Shown here: positions 52,469 through 63,400 of the stretch, in pieces
How the letters are laid out: every line of letters starts with the position of its first letter
Position numbering within the stretch: the stretch's first letter is position 1
From: Streptomyces sp. NBC_00341
GTDB taxonomy: Bacteria > Actinomycetota > Actinomycetes > Streptomycetales > Streptomycetaceae
Direction of reading: 5' to 3'
Length of the DNA: 64,000 nt
NCBI RefSeq assembly: GCF_041435055.1
Contig: NZ_CP108002.1
Coordinates: forward strand, 6,572,001-6,636,000
Position numbers and translations under genes: made by a program
Notes under the pieces: model-generated
The model's input: the letters and a program-made list of their open reading frames with translations, nothing else
What the model was told of the DNA's origin: nothing
The model's database searches: none

Positions 52469-53001
52469 GCCTTCGTCTCCTTGGCCAGTCCGGTCAACAG
52501 ATAGGAGTGCGCGGAGGCGGCCGCCGCGACGGAGGCGAGCAGCCGTGCCAGCTCCGGGGGCGCCTCCATGAGGGCCTCCGTGTACGAGGCCGCGGCCCGG
52601 CGCTCGGCGGCCGCCAGTGCCTTGACGGCCTCCGGGGGGCTGCCGGCGGGCCGGGTCCGGACGAATTCGAGCGAGGCCTTGCCGGCCGGGGCGAGGGCCG
52701 TGACGTGGGCACGTACGGCGTCGCGCAGCGGGGTGAGCCCGGCCGAGGTCGCCGGATGGGCGGCGAGCACGTTCTCGTACTGCCCCAGCAGGGAGGTGGA
52801 CACACCGGCGGCCTTCTTCCGCAGCGACGTTTCCGCCTGTACCGCGGTGTCGGAGGCGGTCCGGGCGCCGGCGTGCGCGGAACCCTTCCGGCCGCCGCCC
52901 CCGTCGTCCGCACCGTCCCCGCAGCCGGCCAGCACCGCCCCCATGGCGATCGCTCCCGTCGCGGTGAGCGCGCCCCTGCGCGTCGTCCCCGTGCGCCGCA
53001 C
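52465..53001 (-). CDS. Lipoprotein with helical ferritin-like body
   Basis: A 178-residue lipoprotein. The N-terminus [26 protein letters not shown] has a basic region with paired Arg and a lipobox LAGC, so it is exported (possibly by Tat) and lipid-anchored. A Gly/Asp-rich linker is followed by four amphipathic helices (for example [32 protein letters not shown] and [45 protein letters not shown]), which resemble the bundle of the coupled downstream protein. The GTG start has AAGGAG about five bases upstream. It is divergent from rimP. Together the two gene products may form an inside/outside pair; no function known. Confidence 0.75.
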   Translation of the reverse strand: MRRTGTTRRGALTATGAIAMGAVLAGCGDGADDGGGGRKGSAHAGARTASDTAVQAETSLRKKAAGVSTSLLGQYENVLAAHPATSAGLTPLRDAVRAHVTALAPAGKASLEFVRTRPAGSPPEAVKALAAAERRAAASYTEALMEAPPELARLLASVAAAASAHSYLLTGLAKETKA

Positions 53002-53177
53002 GTGTTCTCCTTCGAGCTGGACCTGTCTTGACCGGATGTGTCCGGAAGTGATCACCGCAGGCGAGCGTACCCGCGCTCGGGGGGCCGGCGGACGGCAACA
53101 CCCCTCGGGACCGGATACCCTTTCACCAGACACACGACGATCCCCACAACAGCACACGCGGCCGAGGAGTCACCCGG

Positions 53178-53675
53178 ATGAGCACCACCCAGAGCGAGAG
53201 GCTGCGCGGGCTGGTAGAACCGCTCGTCAGCGCCGAGCAGCTGGATCTGGAAGAGATCGAAGTGTCCCGGGCCGGCCGCCGCCGGGTGCTGCGGATCATC
53301 GTGGACTCCGAAGAGGGCGTGGAGCTCGACACCTGCGCGGATCTGAGCCGCGCGATCTCCGAGAAGCTCGACGAGACCGACGCGATGGGCGAGGAAGAGT
53401 ACGTCCTGGAGGTCAGTTCTCCCGGTGCCGACCGCCCGCTGACGGAGCACCGCCACTACGTACGCAACACCGGCCGCCTGGCCAGGCTGACCCTGAACGA
53501 GGGCGGCGAGCTGGTGGCCCGCATTCTCGCGGTCGACGAAGAGGGCCTCGATCTCGAGGTACCGGGCGTCAAAGGCCGCAAGCCCACGTCCCGCCGGATC
53601 TCCTTCGACGAGATCGCCAAGGCGCGCGTGGAGCTGGAATTCAACCGCAAGGACAAGAAGGAAGAGGAGGCGTAG
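53178..53675 (+). CDS. rimP: Ribosome maturation factor RimP
   Basis: A 165-residue cytosolic protein needed for 30S subunit maturation. The N-terminal domain contains [45 protein letters not shown] and the signature [16 protein letters not shown]; the C-terminal Sm-like domain ends in [15 protein letters not shown] with a Lys/Glu tail. GAGGAG lies about eight bases before the ATG, and TACCCT near 53115 could be the -10 box. First gene of the rimP-nusA operon; nusA follows after two bases. Confidence 0.94.
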   Translation: MSTTQSERLRGLVEPLVSAEQLDLEEIEVSRAGRRRVLRIIVDSEEGVELDTCADLSRAISEKLDETDAMGEEEYVLEVSSPGADRPLTEHRHYVRNTGRLARLTLNEGGELVARILAVDEEGLDLEVPGVKGRKPTSRRISFDEIAKARVELEFNRKDKKEEEA

Positions 53676-53677
53676 CC

Positions 53678-54718
53678 GTGGACATCGATGTGAAGCTTCT
53701 GAAGGGCTTGGCGCAGGACAAGGAGATCCCGTTCGACGTGCTCGTCGAGGCGATCGAGTCGGCCCTCCTCATCGCGTACCACCGCACGGACGGCAGCCAC
53801 CGCAGGGCGCGCGTGGAGCTGGACGAGCGCGGCCACGTGACGGTGTGGGCCAAGGAGGACCCGGCCGATCTGGAGGAGGGCCAGGAGCCCAAGGAGTTCG
53901 ACGACACCCCGTCGGGCTTCGGCCGGATCGCCGCGACCACCGCCAAGCAGGTCATCCTGCAGCGGCTGCGCGACGCCGAGGACGACCGCACGTTCGGTGA
54001 GTACGCGGGCCACGAGGGCGATGTCGTCACCGGCGTCGTCCAGCAGGGCAAGGACCCGAAGAACGTCCTGGTCGACATCGGCAAGCTGGAGGCCATCCTG
54101 CCGGTGCAGGAGCAGGTGCCCGGCGAGGAGTACACCCACGGACTGCGGCTGCGCACCTATGTCGTACGAGTGGCCAAGGGCGTGCGCGGCCCGTCGGTGA
54201 CGCTGTCGCGGACCCACCCCAACCTGGTGAAGAAGCTCTTCGCGCTGGAGGTCCCGGAGATCGCGGACGGTTCCGTCGAGATCTGCGCGATCGCCCGCGA
54301 GGCCGGCCACCGCACCAAGATCGCGGTCCGCTCCACCCGCTCCGGACTCAACGCCAAGGGCGCCTGCATCGGCCCGATGGGCGGCCGGGTGCGCAATGTC
54401 ATGGCCGAGCTGCTCGGTGAGAAGATCGACATCGTGGACTGGTCGGACGACCCGGCCGAGATGGTCGCCAACGCGCTGTCGCCCGCCCGGGTCAGCGAGG
54501 TCGAGGTCGTGGACCTCGGCGCACGCTCCGCCCGGGTCACCGTGCCCGACTACCAGCTGTCGCTGGCGATCGGCAAGGAGGGGCAGAACGCCCGTCTCGC
54601 CGCCCGCCTCACCGGCTGGCGCATCGACATCCGCCCGGACACCGAGACCGACGCCGAGCGCGATGTGGCCGACCGCGAGCGGGCCGAGCGGGCCCGGGAG
54701 CGCGCCGAGCGCAACTGA
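53678..54718 (+). CDS. nusA: Transcription elongation/termination factor NusA
   Basis: A 346-residue RNA polymerase-binding factor. The N-terminal polymerase-binding domain (1-125) starts [34 protein letters not shown]; the S1 domain is at about 130-200 ([34 protein letters not shown]); KH1 and KH2 follow, with [28 protein letters not shown] and [23 protein letters not shown]. It lacks the C-terminal acidic repeats of E. coli NusA, as is normal in actinobacteria. The GTG start is supported by GGAGG eight bases upstream, inside the end of rimP. Confidence 0.95.
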   Translation: MDIDVKLLKGLAQDKEIPFDVLVEAIESALLIAYHRTDGSHRRARVELDERGHVTVWAKEDPADLEEGQEPKEFDDTPSGFGRIAATTAKQVILQRLRDAEDDRTFGEYAGHEGDVVTGVVQQGKDPKNVLVDIGKLEAILPVQEQVPGEEYTHGLRLRTYVVRVAKGVRGPSVTLSRTHPNLVKKLFALEVPEIADGSVEICAIAREAGHRTKIAVRSTRSGLNAKGACIGPMGGRVRNVMAELLGEKIDIVDWSDDPAEMVANALSPARVSEVEVVDLGARSARVTVPDYQLSLAIGKEGQNARLAARLTGWRIDIRPDTETDAERDVADRERAERARERAERN

Positions 54719-54878
54719 TCCTCGACGACGGGCCGGGGCGCGGAGAAGCCCGCCGCGGCCCGGCTCGGAGCGGGTCACCAAGGAATAGATCTCGTCGACA
54801 TCCCGCTGAGATCACGACAACATCCGTTCGATCGTTGCCCCAAACAGGTGAGGTCGGTACGGGGAGGTAGACTTAAAC

Positions 54879-55157
54879 GTGTCTGGCCGGACGCACGCCC
54901 GCGCTTGCCCTGAGCGAACCTGTGTGGGTTGCCGGGAGCGAGCGGCCAAGAGCGAGCTGCTGCGCATCGTGGCGGACGGAGGCGCCTGCGTCCCCGACCC
55001 TCGCGGTACGCTGCCCGGCCGGGGTGCATATGTGCACCCCGCATCTGTCTGTCTCGACCTGGCGGTCCGCCGCCGGGCATTCCCCCGGGCCTTCAAGGCC
55101 AAGGGGCCGTTCGACCCCGCAGCGGTACAGCGGTTCGTCGAACGGGCGACACCGTAG
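54879..55157 (+). CDS. rnpM: YlxR-family RNA-binding protein (RnpM)
   Basis: A 92-residue protein of the DUF448 family. The hallmark TCVGCRERAAKSELLRIV is followed by DPRGTLPGRGAYVHPASVCLDLAVRRRAFPRAF. YlxR/RnpM is known in Bacillus to bind RNase P and modulate its activity. The GTG start has GGGGAGG about eleven bases upstream. It sits between nusA and infB as in most Gram-positive bacteria; a 160-bp gap before it holds only a weak GC hairpin after nusA. Confidence 0.88.
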   Translation: MSGRTHARACPERTCVGCRERAAKSELLRIVADGGACVPDPRGTLPGRGAYVHPASVCLDLAVRRRAFPRAFKAKGPFDPAAVQRFVERATP

Positions 55158-55311
55158 GAACAGGAAATTGAACGGCACGGGTCCCCGTGCGGTCAGGTAC
55201 CTCGCGAGTTGGAAGTAGGTCGAGATTGCGATGAGCACTCGATGAGTACGCGATGAGTACGCCCATGAAGTAGCGACGGTCCGGCGGTAACCCGGACCTA
55301 AAAGGAGCGAA

Positions 55312-58300
55312 GTGGCTAAGGTCCGGGTATACGAACTCGCCAAGGAGTTCGGGGTTGAGAGCAAGGTCGTCATGGCCAAGCTCCAGGAACTCGGTGAGTT
55401 CGTACGTTCGGCGTCCTCGACGATCGAGGCGCCGGTTGTACGCAAGTTGACTGACGCACTGCAGGGGCCCGGTGGCAACGCCGGCAAGTCCGCTGCAAAG
55501 CCTGGCGCGCCCCGCAAGGCCGCCCCCTCGAAGCCCGCAGCGCCCTCCCCGGCCGCTGCGGCACGTCCCGCTGCCCCGAAGCCCGGCGTACCGGCTGCCA
55601 AGCCGGCCGCCGCCGAGGCCCCGAGCAGTACCCCCGCTGCGGCCTCCGCGCCGTCGGCGGGCCCGCGTCCGGGTCCCAAGCCCGCACCCGCGAAGCCCGC
55701 CCCGGTCACCCCGGTGCCCGCGGCCGAGTTCTCGGCCCCGGCCCCGGCGCAGCCGGCCGCACCGCAGCAGCAGCAGGCCCCGCGTCCCGCGGGTGCCACC
55801 CCGGGTCCCCGCCCTGCCCGTCCGGCTCCGGCCGCCGGTCAGCGTGACGGTGGCCGCGAGGGTGGTCAGCGTGACGGCGGCCGCGGCGGCGAGCGCGACG
55901 GTGCCCGTGGCGGCGACCGTCCGGCGCGTCCCGCAGGCCAGGGCGCCCCGCGCCCCGGTGGCGCACGTCCGGCGGGTCCCCGTCCGGGCAACAACCCGTT
56001 CACCTCCGGTGGCTCGACGGGCATGGCCCGTCCGCAGTCGCCCCGTCCCGGCGGCGCCCCGCGTCCCGGTGGCGGCTCGGAGCGCCCCGGCGCCCCGCGT
56101 CCGCAGGGCGGCCCCGGCGGCGCCCCGAGGCCCCAGGGCCAGGGCGGCGCACGTCCGTCTCCGGGCGGCATGCCGCGCCCGCAGGCTCCTCGTCCCGGCG
56201 GCGCCCCCGGCGCCGGCGGTAACCGTCCCAACCCGGGCATGATGCCGCAGCGTCCCGCTGCCGGCCCGCGTCCCGGTGGTGGCCCCGGCGGTGGCCGTGG
56301 TCCCGGTGGCGGCGGCGGTCGTCCCGGTGGCGGTGGCGGCGCAGGTCGTCCCGGTGGTGGCGGCGGCTTCGCAGGCCGTCCGGCCGGTCCCGGTGGCGGT
56401 GGCGGCGGTTTCGCCGGTCGTCCCGGTGGCGGTGGCGGCGCAGGCCGTCCCGGTGGTGGCGGCGGCTTCGGCGGTCGTCCCGGCTTCGGTGGTCGTCCCG
56501 GTGGTCCCGGTGCCCGTGGTGGCACACAGGGCGCCTTCGGCCGACCCGGTGGTCCCGCGCGTCGTGGCCGCAAGTCGAAGCGGCAGAGGCGCCAGGAGTA
56601 CGAGTCGATGCAGGCTCCGTCGGTGGGCGGCGTCATGCTGCCCCGCGGCAACGGGCAGGCTGTCCGGCTGTCTCGCGGTGCCTCGCTGACGGACTTCGCG
56701 GAGAAGATCAACGCGAACCCGGCGTCGCTCGTCGGCGTGATGATGAACCTCGGCGAGATGGTCACTGCCACGCAGTCCGTCCCGGACGAGACGCTGAAGA
56801 TGCTCGCGGACGAGATGAACTTCGTCCTGGAGATCGTCAGCCCCGAGGAGGAGGACCGCGAGCTGCTCGAGTCCTTCGACATCGAGTTCGGCGAGGACGA
56901 GGGCGGCGAAGAGGCCCTGGTCTCCCGTCCGCCGGTCGTGACCGTCATGGGTCACGTCGACCACGGTAAGACCCGACTGCTGGACGCGATCCGCAAGACG
57001 AACGTCGTCGCGGGCGAGGCCGGCGGCATCACGCAGCACATCGGTGCCTACCAGGTCGGCGCCGAGGTCAACGGCGAGGACCGCAGGATCACCTTCATCG
57101 ACACCCCGGGTCACGAGGCGTTCACCGCCATGCGTGCTCGTGGTGCGAAGTCCACCGACATCGCGATCCTCGTGGTGGCGGCGAACGACGGTGTGATGCC
57201 CCAGACGATCGAGGCGCTGAACCACGCCAAGGCGGCCGACGTGCCGATCGTGGTCGCGGTCAACAAGATCGACGTCGAGGGTGCCGACCCGGTCAAGGTG
57301 CGCGGTCAGCTCACCGAGTTCGGTCTGGTGGCCGAGGAGTACGGCGGCGACACGATGTTCGTCGACATCTCCGCCAAGCAGGGCCTCAACATCGAGGCTC
57401 TTCTGGAAGCCGTCGTCCTCACCGCCGACGCCTCGCTCGACCTGCGGGCCAACCCGGAGCAGGACGCGCAGGGTATTGCGATCGAGTCCCACCTCGACCG
57501 AGGCCGAGGTGCCGTCTCGACCGTCCTGGTCCAGCGCGGAACGCTGCGCATCGGCGACACCGTGGTGGTCGGCGACGCGTACGGCCGTGTCCGGGCGATG
57601 CTCGACGACAACGGTCAGAACGTCCAGGAAGCGGGTCCCTCGACCCCCGTCCTGGTCCTGGGTCTCACCAACGTCCCGGGTGCCGGCGACAACCTCCTGG
57701 TGGTCGACGAGGACCGTACGGCCCGTCAGATCGCCGAGAAGCGTGCCGCTCGTGAGCGCAACGCCAACTTCGCCCGCAAGGGTGTCCGGTTCTCCCTGGA
57801 GAACCTGGACGAGGCGCTCAAGGCCGGTCTGGTCCAGGAGCTCAACCTCATCATCAAGGGCGACGCGTCCGGTTCGGTGGAGGCTCTCGAGTCCTCGCTG
57901 CTCCAGCTCGACGTCGGTGAAGAGGTCGACATCCGGATCCTGCACCGCGGTGTGGGTGCGGTCACCGAGTCGGACATCAACCTGGCGACCGGCTCCGACG
58001 CCATCGTGATCGGCTTCAACGTGCGCGCCGCAGGGCGTGCCGAGCAGATGGCCGACCGCGAGGGTGTGGACGTCCGTTACTACTCGGTCATCTACCAGGC
58101 GATCGAAGAGATCGAAGCGGCCCTCAAGGGCATGCTCAAGCCGGAGTACGAAGAGGTCGAGCTCGGTACGGCGGAGATCCGCGAGATCTTCCGCTCGTCC
58201 AAGCTGGGCAACATCGCCGGTGTGCTGGTCCGGTCCGGCGAGGTCAAGCGCAACACCAAGGCGCGCCTGCTTCGCGACGGCAAGGTCATCGCGGAGAGCC

Positions 58301-58449
58301 TCAACATCTCCGGGCTGCGCCGCTTCAAGGACGACGTCACCGAGATCCGCGAAGGCTTCGAGGGCGGTATCAACCTCGGAAACTTCAACGACATCAAGAT
58401 CGACGACGTCATCGCGACGTACGAGATGCGCGAGAAGCCGCGAGGCTGA
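55312..58449 (+). CDS. infB: Translation initiation factor IF-2
   Basis: A 1045-residue GTPase that places fMet-tRNA on the 30S subunit. The N-terminus [24 protein letters not shown] is the IF2-N helical domain. Residues about 50-420 are low in complexity: first Ala/Pro-rich, then Arg/Pro/Gly repeats, then a run of [12 protein letters not shown] units. A second IF2-N domain follows (about 455-520). The G domain starts with P-loop GHVDHGKT at 547-554, then DTPGHEAF and NKID; domains II-IV reach the end, with the tRNA-binding C-terminus MREKPRG. The GTG start has AAGGAG about six bases upstream. The Gly-rich run is longer than in E. coli but usual in Streptomyces. Confidence 0.95.
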   Translation: MAKVRVYELAKEFGVESKVVMAKLQELGEFVRSASSTIEAPVVRKLTDALQGPGGNAGKSAAKPGAPRKAAPSKPAAPSPAAAARPAAPKPGVPAAKPAAAEAPSSTPAAASAPSAGPRPGPKPAPAKPAPVTPVPAAEFSAPAPAQPAAPQQQQAPRPAGATPGPRPARPAPAAGQRDGGREGGQRDGGRGGERDGARGGDRPARPAGQGAPRPGGARPAGPRPGNNPFTSGGSTGMARPQSPRPGGAPRPGGGSERPGAPRPQGGPGGAPRPQGQGGARPSPGGMPRPQAPRPGGAPGAGGNRPNPGMMPQRPAAGPRPGGGPGGGRGPGGGGGRPGGGGGAGRPGGGGGFAGRPAGPGGGGGGFAGRPGGGGGAGRPGGGGGFGGRPGFGGRPGGPGARGGTQGAFGRPGGPARRGRKSKRQRRQEYESMQAPSVGGVMLPRGNGQAVRLSRGASLTDFAEKINANPASLVGVMMNLGEMVTATQSVPDETLKMLADEMNFVLEIVSPEEEDRELLESFDIEFGEDEGGEEALVSRPPVVTVMGHVDHGKTRLLDAIRKTNVVAGEAGGITQHIGAYQVGAEVNGEDRRITFIDTPGHEAFTAMRARGAKSTDIAILVVAANDGVMPQTIEALNHAKAADVPIVVAVNKIDVEGADPVKVRGQLTEFGLVAEEYGGDTMFVDISAKQGLNIEALLEAVVLTADASLDLRANPEQDAQGIAIESHLDRGRGAVSTVLVQRGTLRIGDTVVVGDAYGRVRAMLDDNGQNVQEAGPSTPVLVLGLTNVPGAGDNLLVVDEDRTARQIAEKRAARERNANFARKGVRFSLENLDEALKAGLVQELNLIIKGDASGSVEALESSLLQLDVGEEVDIRILHRGVGAVTESDINLATGSDAIVIGFNVRAAGRAEQMADREGVDVRYYSVIYQAIEEIEAALKGMLKPEYEEVELGTAEIREIFRSSKLGNIAGVLVRSGEVKRNTKARLLRDGKVIAESLNISGLRRFKDDVTEIREGFEGGINLGNFNDIKIDDVIATYEMREKPRG

Positions 58450-58465
58450 CCCGTACCTCAACAGT

Positions 58466-58506
58466 CGGGGCCGGTCGACGGGTCGTATTTCCGTCGATCG
58501 GCCCCG
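58466..58506 (+). terminator. Hairpin after infB
   Basis: CGGGGCCGGTCGACGG (58466-58481) pairs with CCGTCGATCGGCCCCG (58491-58506) with one G-T mismatch. It may partly separate infB from the downstream DUF503-rbfA-truB genes. Confidence 0.65.
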
Positions 58507-58586
58507 GCCGTTCCGTGTACGGTTCTTGTGTCCCTGCCAAACACCGGCGGGGCGCGAACCCGAACCGGCGGGACATCCGGACATAC

Positions 58587-58883
58587 ATGTATGTGGGGAC
58601 ACTGTCCTTCGATCTGCTTCTCGGCGACGTACGGTCGCTGAAGGAGAAGCGCTCCGTGGTCCGTCCGATCGTTGCCGAGCTCCAGCGCAAGTACGCGGTG
58701 AGCGTGGCGGAGACGGGCGGCCAGGACCTCCATCGCAGGGCCGAGATCGGCCTCGCCGTGGTCTCCGGGGACACCGGACACCTCACGGACGTGCTGGACC
58801 GGTGCGAGCGGCTGATCGCCGGCCGGCCGGAAGTGGAGCTGCTGTCCGTACGGCGGCGGCTGCACAGCGACGAAGACGATTGA
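58587..58883 (+). CDS. DUF503 family protein
   Basis: A 98-residue cytosolic protein of the YlxP/DUF503 family: MYVGTLSFDLLLGDVRSLKEKRSVVRPIVAELQRKYAVSVAETGGQDLHRRAEIGLAVVSGD. The KEKRSVV motif and ferredoxin-like pattern are characteristic. It is found next to rbfA in many bacteria and is presumed to act in ribosome biogenesis. The ATG at 58587 has no clear ribosome binding site, only GGCGGGAC about 15 bases upstream. rbfA begins 22 bp after its stop. Confidence 0.85.
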   Translation: MYVGTLSFDLLLGDVRSLKEKRSVVRPIVAELQRKYAVSVAETGGQDLHRRAEIGLAVVSGDTGHLTDVLDRCERLIAGRPEVELLSVRRRLHSDEDD

Positions 58884-58905
58884 GCAAGGCGAAGGAGACG
58901 GACCA

Positions 58906-59358
58906 GTGGCCGACAACGCGCGGGCTAAGAAGCTGGCGGACCTCATCCAGGAGGTGGTCGCCGAGAAACTGCAGCGCGGAATCAAGGACCCCCGCCTGGG
59001 TACGCACGTGACCATCACGGACACCCGCGTCACCGGCGACCTGCGGGAGGCCACGGTCTTCTACACGGTCTACGGCGACGACGAGGACCGGGCGAGCGCG
59101 GCAGCCGGTCTGGAGAGCGCGAAGGGCATCCTGCGTTCGGCGGTCGGTGCTGCGGCGGGGACGAAGTTCACCCCCACGCTCGCCTTCATGGCGGACGCGC
59201 TCCCCGAGAACGCCAAGGCGATCGAGGACCTCCTCGACCGGGCGCGGGCCTCGGACGCCAAGGTGCGGGAGGCGTCTTCCGGCGCCACGTACGCGGGCGA
59301 GGCCGACCCGTACCGCAAGCCGGAGGACGAGACCGACGAGGACACCGCCTCCGAATGA
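58906..59358 (+). CDS. rbfA: 30S ribosome-binding factor RbfA
   Basis: A 150-residue KH-fold protein that assists late 16S rRNA processing. Typical segments are RAKKLADLIQEVVAEKLQRGIKDPRLGTHVTITDTRVTGDLREATVFYTVYG and LRSAVGAAAGTKFTPTLAFMADALPENAKAIEDLLDRAR. It has a 30-residue acidic tail. The GTG start has GGAG about eight bases upstream. Its stop overlaps the truB ATG (ATGA). Confidence 0.94.
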   Translation: MADNARAKKLADLIQEVVAEKLQRGIKDPRLGTHVTITDTRVTGDLREATVFYTVYGDDEDRASAAAGLESAKGILRSAVGAAAGTKFTPTLAFMADALPENAKAIEDLLDRARASDAKVREASSGATYAGEADPYRKPEDETDEDTASE

Positions 59359-60257
59359 CAGCGCAGAACAACAAGACGCCGGACGGACTTGTCATTGTCG
59401 ACAAGCCGTCCGGCTTCACTTCGCATGACGTCGTCGCCAAGATGCGCGGCATCGCCAGGACCCGCCGCGTCGGCCACGCCGGCACGCTGGACCCGATGGC
59501 GACGGGCGTGCTCGTGCTCGGCGTCGAGAAGGCCACCAAGCTGCTCGGCCATCTCGCGCTGACCGAGAAGGAGTACCTCGGTACGATCCGGCTCGGCCAG
59601 GACACCGTCACGGACGACGCGGAGGGCGAGATCACCTCGTCCACCGACGCCTCCGGAGTGACGCGCGAGGGGATCGACGCCGGGGTCGCGGCGCTGACCG
59701 GCGCCATCATGCAGGTGCCGTCCAAGGTCAGCGCCATCAAGATCGACGGCAAGCGGTCCTACGCGCGGGTGCGCGGCGGCGAGGAGTTCGAGATCCCGGC
59801 CCGGCCGGTGACCATCTCGTCGTTCAACGTCTACGACGTCCGCGAGGCCGTCGCGGAGGACGGCACCCCGGTGGTCGACCTGGTCGTCTCGGTGGTCTGC
59901 TCCTCCGGTACGTACATCCGCGCCATCGCCCGCGACCTCGGCGCCGGGCTCGGTGTGGGCGGCCATCTCACCGCGCTGCGGCGCACCCGCGTCGGGCCGT
60001 ACGGCCTCGACGGGGCGAGGACGCTGGACCAGCACCAGGAGGAGCTGGTCGTGATGCCGGTGGCCGAGGCCGCCGCCTCCGCGTTCCCGCGCTGGGACGT
60101 CGACGAGAAGCGGGCCAAGCTGCTGCTGAACGGGATGCGGCTGGACATGCCCGCCCACCCGCCGGGGCCGGTCGCCGTCTTCGGACCCGACGGGCGGTTC
60201 CTGGTCCTCGTCGAGGAGCAGAAGGGCAAGGCCAAGAGCCTCGCCGTCTTCGGCTGA
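59355..60257 (+). CDS. truB: tRNA pseudouridine(55) synthase
   Basis: A 300-residue enzyme making pseudouridine 55 in the T-loop of tRNAs. The catalytic Asp is D46 in RRVGHAGTLDPMATGVLVLG; the KxxGxTS motif appears as DKPSGFTSHDVVAKMRG, and SKVSAIKIDGKRSYARVRGGEEF plus SGTYIRAIARDLGAGLGVGGHLTALRRTRVGPY are family signatures. A short PUA-like C-terminal domain follows (MRLDMPAHPPGPVAVFGPDGRFLVLVEE). It closes the translation cluster; no strong terminator is visible after it. Confidence 0.94.
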   Translation: MTAQNNKTPDGLVIVDKPSGFTSHDVVAKMRGIARTRRVGHAGTLDPMATGVLVLGVEKATKLLGHLALTEKEYLGTIRLGQDTVTDDAEGEITSSTDASGVTREGIDAGVAALTGAIMQVPSKVSAIKIDGKRSYARVRGGEEFEIPARPVTISSFNVYDVREAVAEDGTPVVDLVVSVVCSSGTYIRAIARDLGAGLGVGGHLTALRRTRVGPYGLDGARTLDQHQEELVVMPVAEAAASAFPRWDVDEKRAKLLLNGMRLDMPAHPPGPVAVFGPDGRFLVLVEEQKGKAKSLAVFG

Positions 60258-60354
60258 CTTGGGCTGGCTTCGGCTGACGAGCTGATCCGCCCGCTGTCGC
60301 GCACCAGGCCGTAACGGCTGCTCCAGGCCCCCGTCGCCTCCTGTCCGCCGAACG

Positions 60355-60399
60355 CCCCTGATTCACCCCATTGGGCAGGCGCTCGGAGTGAATCAGGGG
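60355..60399. promoter_or_regulatory. Inverted repeat upstream of the large protease/NTPase gene
   Basis: CCCCTGATTCAC (60355-60366) and GTGAATCAGGGG (60388-60399) are exact reverse complements, 33 bp apart in phase. The site lies 65 bp before the ATG at 60464. It could be an operator for a dimeric or tetrameric repressor, or a terminator after truB. Confidence 0.6.
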
Positions 60400-60463
60400 T
60401 GCGAACGGGGGCGCTTTTACTCCGATGGCCTCTTGTCGATCACGGTGGACCTACCGTCGGATC

Positions 60464-63400
60464 ATGGGATGCGGGGACCGGGCGACGCTGGTACGACTGT
60501 GCGATCCGGCCGGCAGGACGAGGGGGACCGGGTTCGTCGCGGACGACCGGGGCACGGTCGTGACCAGTCACGAGGCGGTCGACGGGGCCGGCCACCTCGT
60601 CCTGCACGGCGCGGACGGACGCAGCTGCCGCGTCGAGGCCGAGGACATCACCACCCTGCCCGAGCTGGATCTCGCGCTCCTGCCCACCGGCGGACCGGAC
60701 GCGCTGGGCGCGCCGCCGCTGCCGATCGTGGAGCGGGAGCAGATCGAGGCCGGCAGCTATGTGACGATCGCCGCGCACGGCTGGCGCGAGGCCCGCGTCC
60801 TGGGACCGGTCCCGGTGACGTACACGGCGGGCGGGCCCGCCCACCGGATCGACCGGGCCCTCGAACTCGCCCTCGGTACGGACGGCAGCGACGCGCTCCG
60901 GCTCGGCGGCGCCGCCGTGGGCGGGCCGGTCCTCGACCCGGACACCGGCGCGGTCATCGCGGTTCTCGGCACCGCGCTGCGGGCCGGACACGCCGCCGCC
61001 GGATGTGCGGTGCCACTGGCCGGGGCGGGCGAAGGGGGGCCGCTGGGCGAGCTGCTGCGGCGCAACGCCATGAGCGTCCCCGGCTACGGCCGCGATCTGA
61101 ACCTGGCCGGAGCGCTCCAGCTGACCGCCATGTCCGTCGGCTCCGCGGGCGGACACGGCGGCCGGCCCGATCCGGTGGAACGGCCCGAGGCGATCAAGGA
61201 GTTCAGCGCGTTCGCCGCCGCCGGCCCGGCGAAGCCCGACGGGCGGGGCGCGGTCGTCCTCGGCCTCGTCGGGGAGCCGGGCACCGGCCGCACCACCGAA
61301 CTGGCCGCGCTGGCCGCCCGGCGGGCCCGCGGCCAGGTGCCGGCCCTCACGCTCTGGCTGCGCGGCGCCGACCTGCTGCCCGACGACACCTCCGTGGCCG
61401 ACGCGATCGTCCGCACGCTCGGGCAGGCCGGACGCATCGTCACCGCCGCCGGAGCCCTCGGGGACATGGCGGCCGCCACCCCCGAGCGGGTGGCCCGGCT
61501 GGCGGCCGACGCGGGCAGCCCGCTGCTCGTCCTGCTGGACGGCCCGGAGGAGATGCCGCCCGTCCTGGCACACCGGCTGGCCCGGTGGACCGCGGGCACC
61601 GTCGACTGGCTCCGGGAGAACGGGGCGCGGCTCGTCGTCGCCTGCCGCCCCGAGCACTGGGAGACCGCCGGTGAGCTCTGTCCGCCCGACGCGCTGCACC
61701 GCCCCGCCAGGCCCGCCAGACGGCTGCCGTCCGCCCTGCGCATCGACGACCTCACCGTGGGCCAGGCCGAGCTGGCCCGGCAGCGGTACGGGCTCCCGCC
61801 CGACGCGCTCGCCGCCGGCCACGACCGGCACCCGCTCACCCTGCGGCTGCTGGCGGAGGTGCGCGAGGCACTGCCGCCGGACACGCCGGGGCGGCCCGGC
61901 ACGGAGGAGGTCTTCGGCGCACACCTGGACCTGATGTGCCTGCGCATCGCGGTCCGGATCGCCGCCCAGTGGCGGCCCGCCCCGAGCGGCACCGCGGTAC
62001 GGCGGCTGGCGGCGCAGGTGGCGGGGCAGGTCCACGAGGCGGCCCGGCGCTGCCTCGGACCGGGGCAGGGGGAGCTGGACCGGGCCGCGTTCGAGCACGT
62101 CTTCCCGTGGCGCACGGGCTGGGCGTCCGCCGTGCTCACCGAGGGCCTGCTGGTCCCGGCGGGAGCGGGCTACCGGTTCGCGCACGAGGAGCTGGGGGAC
62201 TGGGTCCAGGGCGCGCACCTGGACCTGGACGCGGCGCTGCGGTCGCTGGTGCACCGCTGGCACGCTTCCGGCGCCGCGGCGGGGGAGAGCGGCGGGCGGG
62301 TTCCGCACCCCCGCCGCCCGGACGCGGCCGACCGCCCCGGCACCGCCCCCGCGGCCCCGGCCGCCCCCGCCGGGGGAGCCGAGGACGCGGAGCCCCGCAC
62401 CCTCCCGGTGCCGCGCCACCGGATCGGCCCGGTGATCCAGGCGCTGCTGCTGCTCGGCCGCCGCCAGGGCCCCGCCGCGCTGGCCCACCGGCTGGCCGAC
62501 CTGATCGAGGCGCTGGACCGGCTGCCGACGGGACGGGACGGGGCAGCGGTGAGGACCGGCGCACCGCGCCCCTCGCGGAACGCCCCGGCCGCCGCCGACG
62601 CACGGGAGGACGGGACCGGCCCGGAGGGCGACGATCCCGCCGTACCGCCCGCCGCCGGAGGCTGCCCGCCCCCCGACGCCCGCTGGTGGGCCGCGCACCT
62701 GCTCTCGGAGACGCTGCTGCGGGTGCCCGACGCCCGACCGCACCTCGGGGTGCTCCGGCTGCTCACCGGGCGCGTCGTCCGCAGCTCCGCCGAGGCGGGC
62801 GGGGCCGGTGCGCAGGGGGTGTACGCGGAGTTCGGGCCGTGGTTCTGGCGGCGGCTGCGGCTGCCCGAGGCGGACCGGATGGACCTGTTCCGACGGCTCG
62901 TCCCCGCCGACGGACCGCCGCGTGACGAGGACCAGACCGGCGAGCGCTTCCTGGACGCGGTGGCACGGCGGCTCGCCGCCCATCCGCGCACGATCCAGCC
63001 GCTCCTGTGCGCCTGGTTCACGGACGAACAGCCCCTGGCGGCCGACCGGGAAGCGGCGGCGCGCCCCACCGTCGCGGCAGCCGCCCAGGCCCTCCTCCAC
63101 GCCCGCCGCGACCTCGCCGTGGACGATCTGGCCGACGTGCTCGTCTCGACCGATCACCCCCGCGCCGACGAACTGCTCGCGGCGCTGGCCGAGGACGAAC
63201 CCTCCGCGCTCTGCCGGGCCGTCGAGCGCTGGTCCCGCGACGACGACCGCCGCGCCCGGCGGATCGCGGCCGCCTGCTACGGAGCGGTCGTCGCACCCCA
63301 CCTCACCCGCGACGCCGACCGGGACCTGCTGCGCCGCTCCGCCCTCGCCCTGCTGGCCCGCCCCGGCGACACCGATCTGCACGGGCCGGCGCTGACCCGG

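Noticed and set aside
55093..58602. 1169-residue open frame antisense to infB
   Set aside because: It is made of Thr/Gly/Ala/Arg repeats mirroring the infB repeats, has no recognisable domain, and infB is certain on the other strand.
60388..61674. 428-residue plus-strand frame starting MNQGCERG
   Set aside because: Arg-rich out-of-frame reading of the large gene that starts at 60464.
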